Assembly (NCBI RefSeq): GCF_011617705.1
Contig: NZ_CP050154.1
Span: 2,418,001 to 2,482,000 of the forward strand
Origin: Brevibacterium limosum
GTDB lineage: Bacteria > Actinomycetota > Actinomycetes > Actinomycetales > Brevibacteriaceae
DNA: 64,000 nucleotides
Direction of reading: 5' to 3'
Of this stretch, positions 46,311 through 55,483 are shown piece after piece; position 1 is the stretch's first letter, and each line of letters opens with the position of its first letter. The position numbers and the translations under genes were made by a program. The notes under the pieces were generated by a model. That model did no database searches and was not told the DNA's origin. It saw only the letters and a list, made by a program, of their open reading frames with translations.

Positions 46311-47410
46311 GATGCCTTCCGAGCTTCTTGGATGAGGAGCCAGATGAGGTAGATGCCGCCGATGCTCACTGTGATCACGCCCACGGGCAGCTGGATGTCA
46401 CCGAAAGCATGTTGGGTGATGAGATCAGCGCCGACGAGGAGCAGTGCTCCGACCGCCGCAGAGGTCAGCAGGCTGGTGCCCTGCGCCCGGGCGATCCGCC
46501 GTCCGATCTGCGGGGCGGCCAAGGCGACGAAGGCGATCGGCCCGGCGGCGGCTGTGACCATGGCGACGAGAGCGACGGCGATGACGATGAGCACGGCTCG
46601 GATGGGCTCATTGCGTACGCCCAGGGCCTTCGCCGTGTCATCGCCGAGTTCCAAGGTTCCCAGGTCTCTGGCGAAGAGACCGCAGGCGAGTCCGAGGACG
46701 ATCGTGGCCACAGCTGCCGGGGCGATCGTCGACCAGCCCATTCCATTGAGGGTGCCGGCGCCCCAGGTGGCAGCAGCCATCGCGAGCTCAAGGTCGGCGC
46801 GCATGATCAGCCAGGTGTTGAAGGCATTGAGCATGGCCGTCAGAGCGATTCCCACGATGATGAGCCGGAATCCCTGGACACCGCCCTTCCACGTGAGCAG
46901 GTAGACGACCACTGCGGTGAGGAGCCCGCCGATGATCGCTCCTGCCGCAGTGGAGACGAAGCTCGTGCCGAAGACGATGATCGTGACGATGCCGCCGGTG
47001 TAGGCACCGGTGGAGAAACCGATGATGTCGGGAGAGCCGAGAGGGTTGCGCGTCAGCGATTGGAATACCGCTCCGGAGACTCCGAGTCCGGCCCCGAGGA
47101 CGATTCCGGCGATGATGCGCGGTGCCCGCCACTCCCCGACTACGGTGTTGACGATGCGCTTCTCCGCGGCACCGAACAGTCCCTGGAAGACTTCGGTCGG
47201 AGTCAGCGAGAACTTGCCGAGCATGAGACCGGCGAACCCGCAGGCCAATGCCAGTAGAGTGATGATTCCTGCGGTGATGACGACCCGCAGGTCGATGCGG
47301 AATCCGAAGACGCGCACCATGGGACGGCCGAAGTCGACTTTCTCCCCCGGCAGTGCATGCGGGTACGCAGTGAGGCTGCGGTCGGTGACCGCAAGGTTGG
47401 TGGTCTTCAC
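46307..47410 (-). CDS. Siderophore ABC permease, FecCD family
   Basis: 367 residues with about nine to ten membrane helices of the FecCD fold; PLGSPDIIGFSTGAYTGGI is the typical permease motif, and ARAQGTSLLTSAAVGALLLVGADLI near the C-terminus another. GTG at 47410 overlaps the stop of the preceding permease (GTGA), and I prefer it to the open frame reaching 47602. Acts as a heterodimer with the partner permease in the membrane. Confidence 0.93.
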   Translation of the reverse strand: MKTTNLAVTDRSLTAYPHALPGEKVDFGRPMVRVFGFRIDLRVVITAGIITLLALACGFAGLMLGKFSLTPTEVFQGLFGAAEKRIVNTVVGEWRAPRIIAGIVLGAGLGVSGAVFQSLTRNPLGSPDIIGFSTGAYTGGIVTIIVFGTSFVSTAAGAIIGGLLTAVVVYLLTWKGGVQGFRLIIVGIALTAMLNAFNTWLIMRADLELAMAAATWGAGTLNGMGWSTIAPAAVATIVLGLACGLFARDLGTLELGDDTAKALGVRNEPIRAVLIVIAVALVAMVTAAAGPIAFVALAAPQIGRRIARAQGTSLLTSAAVGALLLVGADLITQHAFGDIQLPVGVITVSIGGIYLIWLLIQEARKAS

Positions 47411-48474
47411 AGGCCGCTCGCCTTCTTCCGGCGGACAAGGGCGATGAGCACCGGAGCGCCGACGAACGCGGTGACGACTCCGACCTGGAGTTCGCCGGGT
47501 TTCATCACGACTCTGCCGATGACGTCCGAGGCCAGGAGCAGAATGGGTGAGAGAACGAGTGAGTAGCCGAGGATCCACCGCTGGTCGGGACCGACGATCC
47601 ACCGGGCGATATGCGGAATCATCAGGCCGATGAATCCGATCGGTCCGGCAGCGGCCGTAGCGGCTCCGGCCAGAAGGGTCACCGCGAGGATGGAGAGCAC
47701 TCGGGTGCGGTTGACCGAGGTGCCGAGGCTGGCGGCCAGGTCGTCGCCGAGGGCGACTGCGTTGAGTGAATGGGACAGTGCCAGCGCGAGCACCGTGCCG
47801 ATGATCATGAACGGCAGGATCGCGGTGATCGTATCGAAGTCACGGCCGGCGATCGCGCCGACGTCCCAGGACCGGAAGGCGTCGAAGGCACGTTCGTTGG
47901 TCAGCAGGATCGCTTTGGTCAGCCCGGTGAGCACAGCAGCGACGGCGACTCCGGCCAGAATAAGGCGGATCGGATCGACCGTGCGACTGCGGCCCGCGGA
48001 CCCGATGACATAGACGCCGACAGTGGCGACGAGGGCGCCCCCGAAGGCGAACCAGATGTACCCGGTGATCGAAGAGATCCCGAAGAATGCGACCCCGATC
48101 GTAATCGCCAGGGAGGCTCCGGCGTTGACGCCGAGGATGCCCGGGTCGGCCAAGGGATTGCGAGTCAGAGCTTGGATGAGCCCGCCTGCCAGACCCAGTC
48201 CCATGCCGACGAGGATGCCGAGCACGGTCCGCGGCAGGCGCAGTTCGAGGACGACGAGCTGATCGTCGCTTCCGGTGGGTGCGAAGAAGGCTCCGAAAAC
48301 TTCCGAGATCGGCATATCCCGCGCGCCGATGGCCAAGGACGCTGCGACCACGACGATGAGCGTGACGATCGCCGCGACCAGTCCCAGCACTCGTCTGATC
48401 CGCAGGCTCCCACCGGTCGAATGACTGGTGTCGGGATGCGGTTTCGCCTCGGCAGAGGTGGCGGAACCGGTCAT
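47407..48474 (-). CDS. Siderophore ABC permease, FecCD family
   Basis: 355 residues, first gene of the operon. The polar N-terminal 25 residues precede about nine helices; RNPLADPGILGVNAGASLAI is the family motif and RWIVGPDQRWILGYSL a conserved C-terminal one. ATG 48474 has AAAGGA 7-8 nt upstream. An iron box lies 38 bp before the start, so expression should rise in iron starvation. Confidence 0.94.
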   Translation of the reverse strand: MTGSATSAEAKPHPDTSHSTGGSLRIRRVLGLVAAIVTLIVVVAASLAIGARDMPISEVFGAFFAPTGSDDQLVVLELRLPRTVLGILVGMGLGLAGGLIQALTRNPLADPGILGVNAGASLAITIGVAFFGISSITGYIWFAFGGALVATVGVYVIGSAGRSRTVDPIRLILAGVAVAAVLTGLTKAILLTNERAFDAFRSWDVGAIAGRDFDTITAILPFMIIGTVLALALSHSLNAVALGDDLAASLGTSVNRTRVLSILAVTLLAGAATAAAGPIGFIGLMIPHIARWIVGPDQRWILGYSLVLSPILLLASDVIGRVVMKPGELQVGVVTAFVGAPVLIALVRRKKASGL

Positions 48475-48511
48475 CGAGGTGGTCCTTTGAGTGAAGTGGC
48501 GATCAGTTGAC

Positions 48512-48530
48512 TAAGGGCAGGCTAACCACA
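48512..48530 (-). promoter_or_regulatory. Iron box (DtxR/IdeR-type) of the siderophore permease operon
   Basis: The 19-bp site matches the consensus TTAGGTTAGSCTAACCTAA at about 14 of 19 positions; its centre is GGTTAGCCT on the minus strand. It lies 38-56 bp upstream of the first permease start. Confidence 0.7.
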
Positions 48531-48570
48531 CTGTAACTCACTGGATCACCTCAGCCAAGCGAGAGGAGTC

Positions 48571-49056
48571 TCACTCGGCTGTGATCTTGCCGATCCTCTC
48601 GGACACCTGACGCTGGATCCGGGAGAGCATCCCGCTCATTCCGCGCAGCCTCAGTGGGCTGACGACCTCCGACATCGACAGGCGCAGCGGCAGGTCGGCC
48701 GGCACCGACAGGATCGCCTCGGCGCTGGCTCCGTCGAGTCCTTCGTGGAGGATCCCGGCGAATCCGCGCGTCGTCGGTGCCTCTGGGGGTGCGGAGAAGT
48801 GCAGCCGCACTTCTGCCTGCTCCCCCGCCTCGGGGTCGGCCACCTCGGTGACGAGGAAGATCGGCGACTGGCATTCGGGGACGGGCTCGAGCAGTTCGGG
48901 GTGATCCGTGTACTTCTCGGGCAGGTCCGGAAGGTCCATCGCGAATTCCAGCAGCACCTGCAGACGGTCATCGGTCGGGGTTTCGGCGAAATCTGTGACG
49001 ATCTCTGCCAGCGCCTCCGGCAGGTCATCGGTCTTGGGCGTCGTGGTCTCAGTCAT
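48571..49056 (-). CDS. sufE: SufE-family sulfur acceptor
   Basis: 161 residues. SufE accepts persulfide sulfur from a cysteine desulfurase for Fe-S cluster assembly. The active Cys62 lies in PVPECQSPIF, with the later GLDGASAEAIL and LRGMSGMLSRI segments of the family. The start ATG overlaps the stop of the sulfurtransferase gene (ATGA). Here its partner is a rhodanese rather than SufS, suggesting a role in sulfur delivery from thiosulfate or 3-mercaptopyruvate (inference). Confidence 0.9.
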   Translation of the reverse strand: MTETTTPKTDDLPEALAEIVTDFAETPTDDRLQVLLEFAMDLPDLPEKYTDHPELLEPVPECQSPIFLVTEVADPEAGEQAEVRLHFSAPPEAPTTRGFAGILHEGLDGASAEAILSVPADLPLRLSMSEVVSPLRLRGMSGMLSRIQRQVSERIGKITAE

Positions 49057-49964
49057 CAGCGTCCGGGTGCCTCTCCGGGCTCGGCTCCGGTGACGATCGG
49101 CACGCCGACGACGTTGCCCCATTCGGTCCAGGAGCCGTCGTAGTTGCGCACATTGTCATATCCGAGCAGGTGCTTGAGGACGAACCAGGTGTGGCTGGAG
49201 CGTTCGCCGATGCGGCAGTAGGCGATCACTTCGTCGCTCTGACCCAGTCCGGCCTGTTCGGTGTAGAGCTCCTTGAGTTCGGCGGCGGACTTGAAGGTGC
49301 CGTCTTCGTTGGCTGCCTTGCCCCAGGGCATCGACTTCGCGCCGGGGATATGGCCGCCGCGCAGTGCGCCTTCCTCCGGGTAGGCGGGCATGTGGGTGCG
49401 TTCGCCGGTGTACTCCTCGGGGCTGCGCACATCGATGAGCGGCAGGTCGCCGAGGCTGTCCCTGACCTCGGGCAGGAAGGCGCGGATGACCGAATCGTCA
49501 CGTTCGACGACGGGGTATTCGGAGGGTACGGGCTGCGGCTTGTCCGTGGTCATCTCGCGGCCTTCGGCCTGCCATTTCGCGCGACCGCCGTCCATGAGGC
49601 GGACGTCTTCGTGGCCGAAAAGGGTGAAGACCCACAGGGCGTAGGCGGCCCACCAGTTGGACTTGTCGCCGTAGACGACGATGGTGTCATCGCGGGAGAT
49701 GCCCTTGGCGGACATGAGTGCGGCGAATCCTTCGCCGTCGACGTAGTCACGAGTCACGGGGTCGTTGAGTTCGGTGTGCCAATCGACCTTGACTGCTCCG
49801 GGAATGTGCCCGGTCTCGTAGAGCAGCACGTCTTCGTCGCTTTCGACGATGACGAGCCCGGGATCGCCTGCATGATCAGCCACCCATTCCGTGCTGACCA
49901 GTCGGGTTCCGTCCGCGTATTCGGCGAACTTCGGTGCGGGATCGGCCGGGATCGAAGTGCTCAC
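49056..49964 (-). CDS. sseA: Thiosulfate/3-mercaptopyruvate sulfurtransferase
   Basis: 302 residues with two rhodanese domains; the active Cys250 sits in [13 protein letters not shown]. The first domain has [26 protein letters not shown] features but no catalytic Cys, as usual. GTG 49964 follows GAGGAGGA, a strong ribosome site; the frame is open to 50009. It overlaps sufE by 4 bp. Role: sulfane-sulfur transfer; acceptor could be SufE. Confidence 0.93.
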   Translation of the reverse strand: MSTSIPADPAPKFAEYADGTRLVSTEWVADHAGDPGLVIVESDEDVLLYETGHIPGAVKVDWHTELNDPVTRDYVDGEGFAALMSAKGISRDDTIVVYGDKSNWWAAYALWVFTLFGHEDVRLMDGGRAKWQAEGREMTTDKPQPVPSEYPVVERDDSVIRAFLPEVRDSLGDLPLIDVRSPEEYTGERTHMPAYPEEGALRGGHIPGAKSMPWGKAANEDGTFKSAAELKELYTEQAGLGQSDEVIAYCRIGERSSHTWFVLKHLLGYDNVRNYDGSWTEWGNVVGVPIVTGAEPGEAPGR

Positions 49965-50036
49965 GCATTCCTCCTCAAAATTGGTGACTGGGTGTGCTCG
50001 CTGTGGCAACGTCGAGCGCGTTCAGCATATTCCTTT

Positions 50037-50825
50037 TCAGGATCGACTGAGGAATGCCGTCAGCGCTGAGACGAACGCCTGCGGTTTCTCCGAATGCACC
50101 CAGTGGCCCGAGCCCTTGACCGTGAGAAGTGTCGTGCGCGGGAACAGGGCGCGCATCTGCGGCAGGTCGTCACGGTCGACGTAGTCCGATTTCTCGCCGG
50201 CGACCCACAGCACGGGGTGATCGAAGACGGCATCTCCCATGTCCGGGAAATCCCCGATGATATCGAGGCTCGAATGCAGGAGTGCGAGGTTGGGCTGCCA
50301 GGAATACCCCGCCGAGGTGGGGCGCAGGTTCTGCAGCAGGAATCCCCTGATCGCGGCCTCGGGGATCGGCTCCTGAAGAGCCGCATCGGCCTCGGTGCGC
50401 GAGGTGATCTGGTCGAGGTCGAGCGCGGCCAGACTCGAGAGCAGATGGTCGAAGACGCCGGTCGAGCCGCCGGCGGTGGGGCCGATGTCGACGACGACGA
50501 GGCGGTCGATGAGTTCCGGGTGGCGCAGGGCCAGCACCATGGCGACCTTTCCGCCCAGGGAATGTCCCACCAGATGCACGGGCTGTTCACCAGGGTCGAC
50601 CGCCTCGGCGATATGGGCCGCGACGGCATCGGCGAGCTCGACGTAGTCGAAGGTCTCGGTCCATTCGGACTCGCCGTGGTTGGGCAGGTCGACGAGGAGG
50701 CTGGAGAAGTCGGGCTCGATGTCCTTGGCGATGCGGGTGAAGTTCTTGCCCCGGCCGAACAGTCCGTGCAGGAAGACGACCAGGCGCCCGGAATCGCCGA
50801 TGCGAGTGCTGTTGATGGTGGTCAC
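50037..50825 (-). CDS. Alpha/beta hydrolase (YbfF-like esterase)
   Basis: 262 residues. FLHGLFGRGKNF is the oxyanion segment, GHSLGG gives nucleophile Ser89, and KGSGHWVHSEKP the catalytic His. Similar to short-chain acyl esterases such as E. coli YbfF. The GTG start is six bases after TAGGCT (complement of 50832-50837), giving a leaderless transcript. It is divergent from the NUDIX gene. Natural substrate unknown. Confidence 0.88.
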   Translation of the reverse strand: MTTINSTRIGDSGRLVVFLHGLFGRGKNFTRIAKDIEPDFSSLLVDLPNHGESEWTETFDYVELADAVAAHIAEAVDPGEQPVHLVGHSLGGKVAMVLALRHPELIDRLVVVDIGPTAGGSTGVFDHLLSSLAALDLDQITSRTEADAALQEPIPEAAIRGFLLQNLRPTSAGYSWQPNLALLHSSLDIIGDFPDMGDAVFDHPVLWVAGEKSDYVDRDDLPQMRALFPRTTLLTVKGSGHWVHSEKPQAFVSALTAFLSRS

Positions 50826-50916
50826 GTCTCCAGCCTATCCGGTCGGCTTCCTCTCGGGTCGGCTTCCCCGGCAGACCGCCGCACCCGACGGATCCGGCAC
50901 GGGTAGGGTGAAGGGC

Positions 50917-51375
50917 ATGCACTTCTCCGAATATGACACCCGACTTGCCGGTTACGCGGTCATCGTCAATGACGACGACGAGATCCTCCTCAGCTGGTTC
51001 AACGGCGGGAAGGACCGCCTGCACGCGATCTGGACGCTGCCCGGAGGCGGAATCGAATTCGACGAGAGCATCGAAGCGGGGACAATCCGGGAGATCAAAG
51101 AGGAGACCGGCTACGACGCTGAGCTGATCCGGCCCCTGACCACGCATTCCTTCACGGAATCACGTCGCAATCCGGCGTTCGGCGACTCGACAGCGCGCCC
51201 CTTCAAAGGTGCGCGTGTCGTCTATGAGGCTCGCGTCACCGGCGGCACGCTGGGCACCCTCGAAGTCGATGGGACGACGGACCGGGCGGAATGGCTGCCG
51301 ATCGCTTCGCTGCGGGATGTGCGCCACGCCCGCATCATCGACATCGGCCTCGATGCGTGGCGTGCCGCTGTGTGA
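50917..51375 (+). CDS. NUDIX hydrolase
   Basis: 152 residues. The Nudix box runs from Gly44 to Tyr66 with all key residues (GxxxxxE...REIKEETG). Hydrolyses nucleoside-diphosphate-linked compounds; substrate unknown. ATG 50917 lies seven bases after TAGGGT (50904-50909); GAAGGGC between them could also serve as a very short ribosome site. The frame is open far upstream without support. Convergent with the siderophore-binding gene, 37 bp apart. Confidence 0.92.
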   Translation: MHFSEYDTRLAGYAVIVNDDDEILLSWFNGGKDRLHAIWTLPGGGIEFDESIEAGTIREIKEETGYDAELIRPLTTHSFTESRRNPAFGDSTARPFKGARVVYEARVTGGTLGTLEVDGTTDRAEWLPIASLRDVRHARIIDIGLDAWRAAV

Positions 51376-51411
51376 GTTCTGCGCAGCGGCGCAGAAGCGC
51401 ACGATCGTCGG

Positions 51412-52368
51412 TCACTTCACCTTGTCGGCGATGAGGCCCGGGAGCTTCTCCGCTGTGTATTGTGCCGAGAGGATCGAGTTGAGTGAGAATGCCTTGCGGA
51501 TGTCGTCGTTGTCTGTGGTCAGAACGAAGTCGTGCCCGTCTTTGACGGCCGGGATGCGCTGATAGGCAGCATCGTCGGTGACATCGGTGTCCTCGATGTA
51601 GATCGGGAACGTCATCAGCAGGTCCGCGTCGAGCTGATCGAGGTTCTCCTCGGAGATCGGCGCGGAGAAGCCCTCGGCCTTCATTCCGGCAATCGTCTCG
51701 GACTGCTTGAAGCCGAGCTCCTCCATGACCTGCACGCGACCTGATTCCTCGACGTAGGCGCCCCATCCGTCGGCGGTCTTCGCTGCCACGGTCACGGACT
51801 TGTCCTCGAACTCGGGATGAGCTTCGCGCGCATCGGCGTAGGTCTTGTCGAGGTCGTCGAGCAGCTTCTTCCCGTCGTCGTCCTTGCCGAGTGCCTGGGA
51901 GACGAGGTCGACCTGCTGGTCCATGGTCGTCAGGTAGTTGTCGCCGCCCTCGGGAACTCCGACCGTCGGAGCGATCTCGGAGAGGCGGTCGTAGCGCTCC
52001 TTCTCTCCCGAGCTGTTCGTATCGAGGATGACGTCGGGCTCCAGTGCCGCGATGGCCTCATAGTCGGGTTCCATCGTCGCGATGATCTCCGGTGCCTGGT
52101 CATAGAGGTCCTCGGCCCAGGGCCCGACGCCCTTGCCGCCGAATTCCACCCAGTCGGAGGCGCCGACGGGTTGGACTCCGAGCGCCAGGGCGGTCTCGGC
52201 ATCGCCCCACCCCAGGGCCACGACCTTCTGCGGATCGGCGGGCACCTCGACGGCGCCGAATTTCGTTTCGACGGTGGGACCCGACGCTTCGTCGGCTGAG
52301 TCCGCTCCTCCGCCGCAGCCGGCGAGGACGAGGACGGAGGCAATCACTGGGGCGAGAATACGGCGCAT
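51412..52368 (-). CDS. Iron-siderophore substrate-binding lipoprotein
   Basis: 318 residues. The signal ends in LAGC (Cys18) and is followed by a short Gly/Ser linker; the rest is a class III (helical-backbone) binding protein with VVALGWGDAETALALG and LEPDVILDTNS in its N-lobe. Binds ferric siderophores for the permease/ATPase operon about 3-6 kb away, or another system; pairing is inferred from the shared iron box. AAGGA lies 5-6 nt before the ATG. Confidence 0.93.
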   Translation of the reverse strand: MRRILAPVIASVLVLAGCGGGADSADEASGPTVETKFGAVEVPADPQKVVALGWGDAETALALGVQPVGASDWVEFGGKGVGPWAEDLYDQAPEIIATMEPDYEAIAALEPDVILDTNSSGEKERYDRLSEIAPTVGVPEGGDNYLTTMDQQVDLVSQALGKDDDGKKLLDDLDKTYADAREAHPEFEDKSVTVAAKTADGWGAYVEESGRVQVMEELGFKQSETIAGMKAEGFSAPISEENLDQLDADLLMTFPIYIEDTDVTDDAAYQRIPAVKDGHDFVLTTDNDDIRKAFSLNSILSAQYTAEKLPGLIADKVK

Positions 52369-52386
52369 GGAATCCTTCTTGAGTAG

Positions 52387-52405
52387 TTAGGCGAGCCTAG
52401 CTTAA
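52387..52405 (-). promoter_or_regulatory. Iron box of the siderophore-binding protein gene
   Basis: 19-bp site agreeing with the DtxR/IdeR consensus at about 15 of 19 positions, ending TTAGGC on one side and CTTAA on the other. It starts 19 bp upstream of the start codon and should repress under iron sufficiency. Confidence 0.72.
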
Positions 52406-52468
52406 CCCATTTCTGCGATGTCGCGGTGCCCACCGCGCGGCCGCCTCGGCGAGGGGTCGACAACCGGA

Positions 52469-53947
52469 TCAGGGCGTCTTGATCTCCAGACCATCGACGT
52501 CCATGCCGTCGAGGGCGACCATGCGCGAACGTCGGCCGGTGACGATGCGGTGGATGACCCACACCAGCAGGAACGCGGGCAGCCCTGCATAGGCGCTGGC
52601 GACCTGGAGGAGCTGGCCGTTGACGATGGCCTGCACGTTCTGGCCGATGATGACGACGATGAGCATGATCAGCGCAATGATCGGGCCGATCGGGAACAGC
52701 GGTGCCCGGTACGGCAGGTCTGCGACATCATGACCCTGCCGCACATAGGCACGGCGGAACCGGAAGTGACACCAGGCGATCCCGACCCAGACGATGAAGC
52801 CGGAGAGTCCCGAGACGCTGATCAGCCAGGTATAGGCCCCGCCGTCGCCCATGATCTCGGTGAGGAATCCGAACAGACCGATCGCGGCGGTGGCCAGCAG
52901 CGCCATGACGGGGACTCCCCGTTCGTTGAGTCGGGCGAACAGCCTCGGCGCTGTTCCCTCTTCGGCCATGGCATAGAGCATGCGAGTGGAGGCGTAGAGG
53001 CCGGAGTTGCCGGCTGAGAGGATGGCGGTGAGGATGACTGCGTTCATCATCCCGGCGGCCACGGCGATTCCGGCGCGTTCGAAGACGAGCGTGAACGGTG
53101 AGGCGGTGATGTCCTCATTGTTCGCCGAGGCCAGCAGGGATGGGTCGGTGTAGGGCAGGAGGAAGCCGATGACGGCGATGGCTCCGATGTAGAAGAGCAT
53201 GATGCGCCAGAACACGGTGCGGATGGCTCGGGGCATGTCCTTGCGCGGGTTCTCCGACTCCCCTGCGGTGACACCGACGAGCTCGGTGCCTTGGAACGAG
53301 AATCCGGCGATCATGAACACGCTGATGACCGACATCCACCCGCCGACGAACGGGGCCTCGCCTGCCGTCCAGTTGCTCAGTCCGGGTGAGGTTCCGCCGA
53401 GGATGCCGACGATCATGAGCACGCCGAGGACGAGGAACGCCAACACCGCCGTGACCTTGATGGCGGCGAACCAGAACTCGCCTTCGCCGAAGGCCTTCGC
53501 GGACAGGAAGTTCAGCCCGGCGAGGAGGATGAGGAAGACCGCCGCCCAGATCCACGACGGCAGGTCGGGGAACCAGAAGGACATGATGACACCGGCGGCG
53601 ACGAGTTCGGCGGCCAAGGTGATCGCCCAGTTGAACCAGTAGTTCCAGCCCATGGCGAAGCCGAATGAGGGGCTGACGTATTTCGTGCCGTAGGTGTGGA
53701 ACGATCCGGCCACGGGCAGGTGGGTCGACATCTCACCCAGGGACTGCATGACGAAGAGGACCATGATGCCGATCGCCGCGTAGGCCAGCAGAGCACCGCC
53801 GGGGCCCGCCTGGGAGATCGTGCCGCCGGAGCCGAGGAAGAGCCCGGTGCCGATGGCACCCCCGATGGCGATCATCTGCAGGTGGCGAGACTTCAGTCCT
53901 CGTCGGAGTCGGCGTTCTTCGCTCGCCGAGGCAGGTGGCATTCCCAT
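52469..53947 (-). CDS. Amino-acid permease, APC superfamily
   Basis: 492 residues and 12 membrane helices of the AroP/GABA-permease type. RRGLKSRHLQMIAIGGAIGT begins the first helix with the GGAIGTG substrate motif; GTELVGVTAGESENPRKDMPRAI is the diagnostic loop. Imports one or a few amino acids by proton symport; substrate cannot be told. The frame is open to 54139; I chose ATG 53947, six nt after GAGG, over ATGs at 53953 and further. Convergent orientation is absent: the FAD monooxygenase lies upstream on the same strand. Confidence 0.92.
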   Translation of the reverse strand: MGMPPASASEERRLRRGLKSRHLQMIAIGGAIGTGLFLGSGGTISQAGPGGALLAYAAIGIMVLFVMQSLGEMSTHLPVAGSFHTYGTKYVSPSFGFAMGWNYWFNWAITLAAELVAAGVIMSFWFPDLPSWIWAAVFLILLAGLNFLSAKAFGEGEFWFAAIKVTAVLAFLVLGVLMIVGILGGTSPGLSNWTAGEAPFVGGWMSVISVFMIAGFSFQGTELVGVTAGESENPRKDMPRAIRTVFWRIMLFYIGAIAVIGFLLPYTDPSLLASANNEDITASPFTLVFERAGIAVAAGMMNAVILTAILSAGNSGLYASTRMLYAMAEEGTAPRLFARLNERGVPVMALLATAAIGLFGFLTEIMGDGGAYTWLISVSGLSGFIVWVGIAWCHFRFRRAYVRQGHDVADLPYRAPLFPIGPIIALIMLIVVIIGQNVQAIVNGQLLQVASAYAGLPAFLLVWVIHRIVTGRRSRMVALDGMDVDGLEIKTP

Positions 53948-54053
53948 GGTCATCCTCGTTAGTGGTTCGGCAGGTCCGCGCACGAGGACCCTGGCCATTC
54001 CTACCACACACGGGGCCATCCGCGGCCGATGGGAACGGCGGGTGGGAGCAGGG

Positions 54054-55358
54054 TCACATCCTCCTAGGCGGCGATTCGAGCAGCCGGAGTATCGGCTTGA
54101 GTGCGGACCGGATGCTGATGACGCGGAACGCCTGGTCACGGGCGAACGCGAAGAGGCGAAACCGATCGAACATCAGCCGGGCCAAGGCGCGGGAGTTGTC
54201 GTGAGCGGCTTCGACTCGTGGTCGCTGGCGGGCCTCGAACCTCGCGAGCGCTGCCTCAGGTGCGTCGGCTGTCGCTGGTCCGCCCGGACTCGAGGGTGTC
54301 CCAGACCCAGCGACCAGGGCAGAGAGCTCTTCGGCAAGAACCCCGGCCGATTCCATCGCCATTCCGGCACCGATCCCGGCCGTGGGGAGGAAGCCTGCCG
54401 CCGCATCACCGAGCAGAACGGTGCGACCACGGCTCCAGCGCTGTGCCCGAGAATCTCGCAGCGGCCAGAAGAAGGGGTCGTGTGCCTCTGCGACTGCGGT
54501 CAGGCAGGCCGCGATCCGTGGCGTCAGATCCGTGAGGCGGCTGCGGACCTCCGCCGCGAATCGCCGCGGGCCGAGCGGCTGCCGGGAATCCGGACAGCCG
54601 AGAAAGACTCCGACGGCACCCTTGACCGGATAGATGCCGAGGAAGAACCCGTCGCCCCAGATCTCATTGACGGCGTCGTCATCGGCATCCGCCTCGGCCC
54701 AGCAGACCCATCCGCCCCAGGTCGTATCCACGGCGTCCCCCACCGCGGACTCGGCGGAGTCGGCCTCGGTGGTGCTGCCGCTCACGAGCCGGCGGGTTCG
54801 GGAATTCATTCCGTCAGCGATGACGACGATGTCGAAGGCGAGTTCTGACGACGGGCTCCGGCTTCGGGCGCCGGGGTCCGCACCGGCCACGGTCACGGTG
54901 GTGCCGTCATCAGCCAGCCCGGTCACTGTTGTGTCAAAGGCGATCGGGCAGTCATCGCCGGTGAGCACGTCGAGCAGGGCCGCGCGTGAGAGTCCGCGGT
55001 AGTCGCCGTAGTCGGCCAGCAGATCGCCGAGGTGGTCCTGCCTGAGAACCCTGCCGGTATGCGCATGTGCGATGTAGCGGTTGATGCCGACGCTGGCATC
55101 GAGGTAGGCCTGCCGGGAATCGAGCTCGTCGATGATGGGATCGACCATGGGCATGAGAGCAAGCATGTATCCGGCCCGGTTGTCACCGATCATCCGCGCG
55201 GCATCGGCGGAGCGGTCGATGAGGATCGGGTGCATGCCGCGGGCGCGGAGCAGCTGAGCCAGGGTGACCCCGGCGATTCCAGCTCCGACGATGAGGATGC
55301 GCGGCTCTCCTGAACTCACGTTCTTCAGCTGCTCGTCGACTGTGGCCGCAGTGATCAT
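54054..55358 (-). CDS. FAD-dependent monooxygenase under TetR control
   Basis: 434 residues of the PHBH/UbiH-like class. FAD-binding GAGIAG at residues 25-30, an RSADAARMIGDNRAG segment for the second FAD region, and the GD motif (LLGDAAAGFLPTAGIG) near residue 320. No dedicated reductase is nearby, so it probably uses NAD(P)H directly. The substrate is unknown; a lipophilic aromatic or antibiotic is typical. ATG 55358 has GGAGGAG about 8 nt upstream. Divergent tetR and operators suggest substrate induction. Confidence 0.88.
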   Translation of the reverse strand: MITAATVDEQLKNVSSGEPRILIVGAGIAGVTLAQLLRARGMHPILIDRSADAARMIGDNRAGYMLALMPMVDPIIDELDSRQAYLDASVGINRYIAHAHTGRVLRQDHLGDLLADYGDYRGLSRAALLDVLTGDDCPIAFDTTVTGLADDGTTVTVAGADPGARSRSPSSELAFDIVVIADGMNSRTRRLVSGSTTEADSAESAVGDAVDTTWGGWVCWAEADADDDAVNEIWGDGFFLGIYPVKGAVGVFLGCPDSRQPLGPRRFAAEVRSRLTDLTPRIAACLTAVAEAHDPFFWPLRDSRAQRWSRGRTVLLGDAAAGFLPTAGIGAGMAMESAGVLAEELSALVAGSGTPSSPGGPATADAPEAALARFEARQRPRVEAAHDNSRALARLMFDRFRLFAFARDQAFRVISIRSALKPILRLLESPPRRM

Positions 55359-55396
55359 GCGTGGGCTCCTCCGGGGGACCGATTCGCTGCGCCGCC

Positions 55397-55452
55397 CCGT
55401 GTTTGGACCGGCTGGTCCAAACACGGTATCACTGGGTGGACCACCTGGTCCA
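55397..55452. promoter_or_regulatory. Two operators for the TetR-type repressor
   Basis: Site 1 (55397-55426) is a 30-bp palindrome with perfect 13-bp arms and a 4-nt centre; its core is TGGACC-N4-GGTCCA. Site 2 (55437-55452) repeats the same core exactly with different centre bases. Site 1 lies 38 bp before the monooxygenase start, and site 2 overlaps the -35 position of the tetR promoter, so one protein could shut off both genes. Confidence 0.82.
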
Positions 55453-55483
55453 GAAGTGTGTCGGACATTGCTAGACTGACTTC

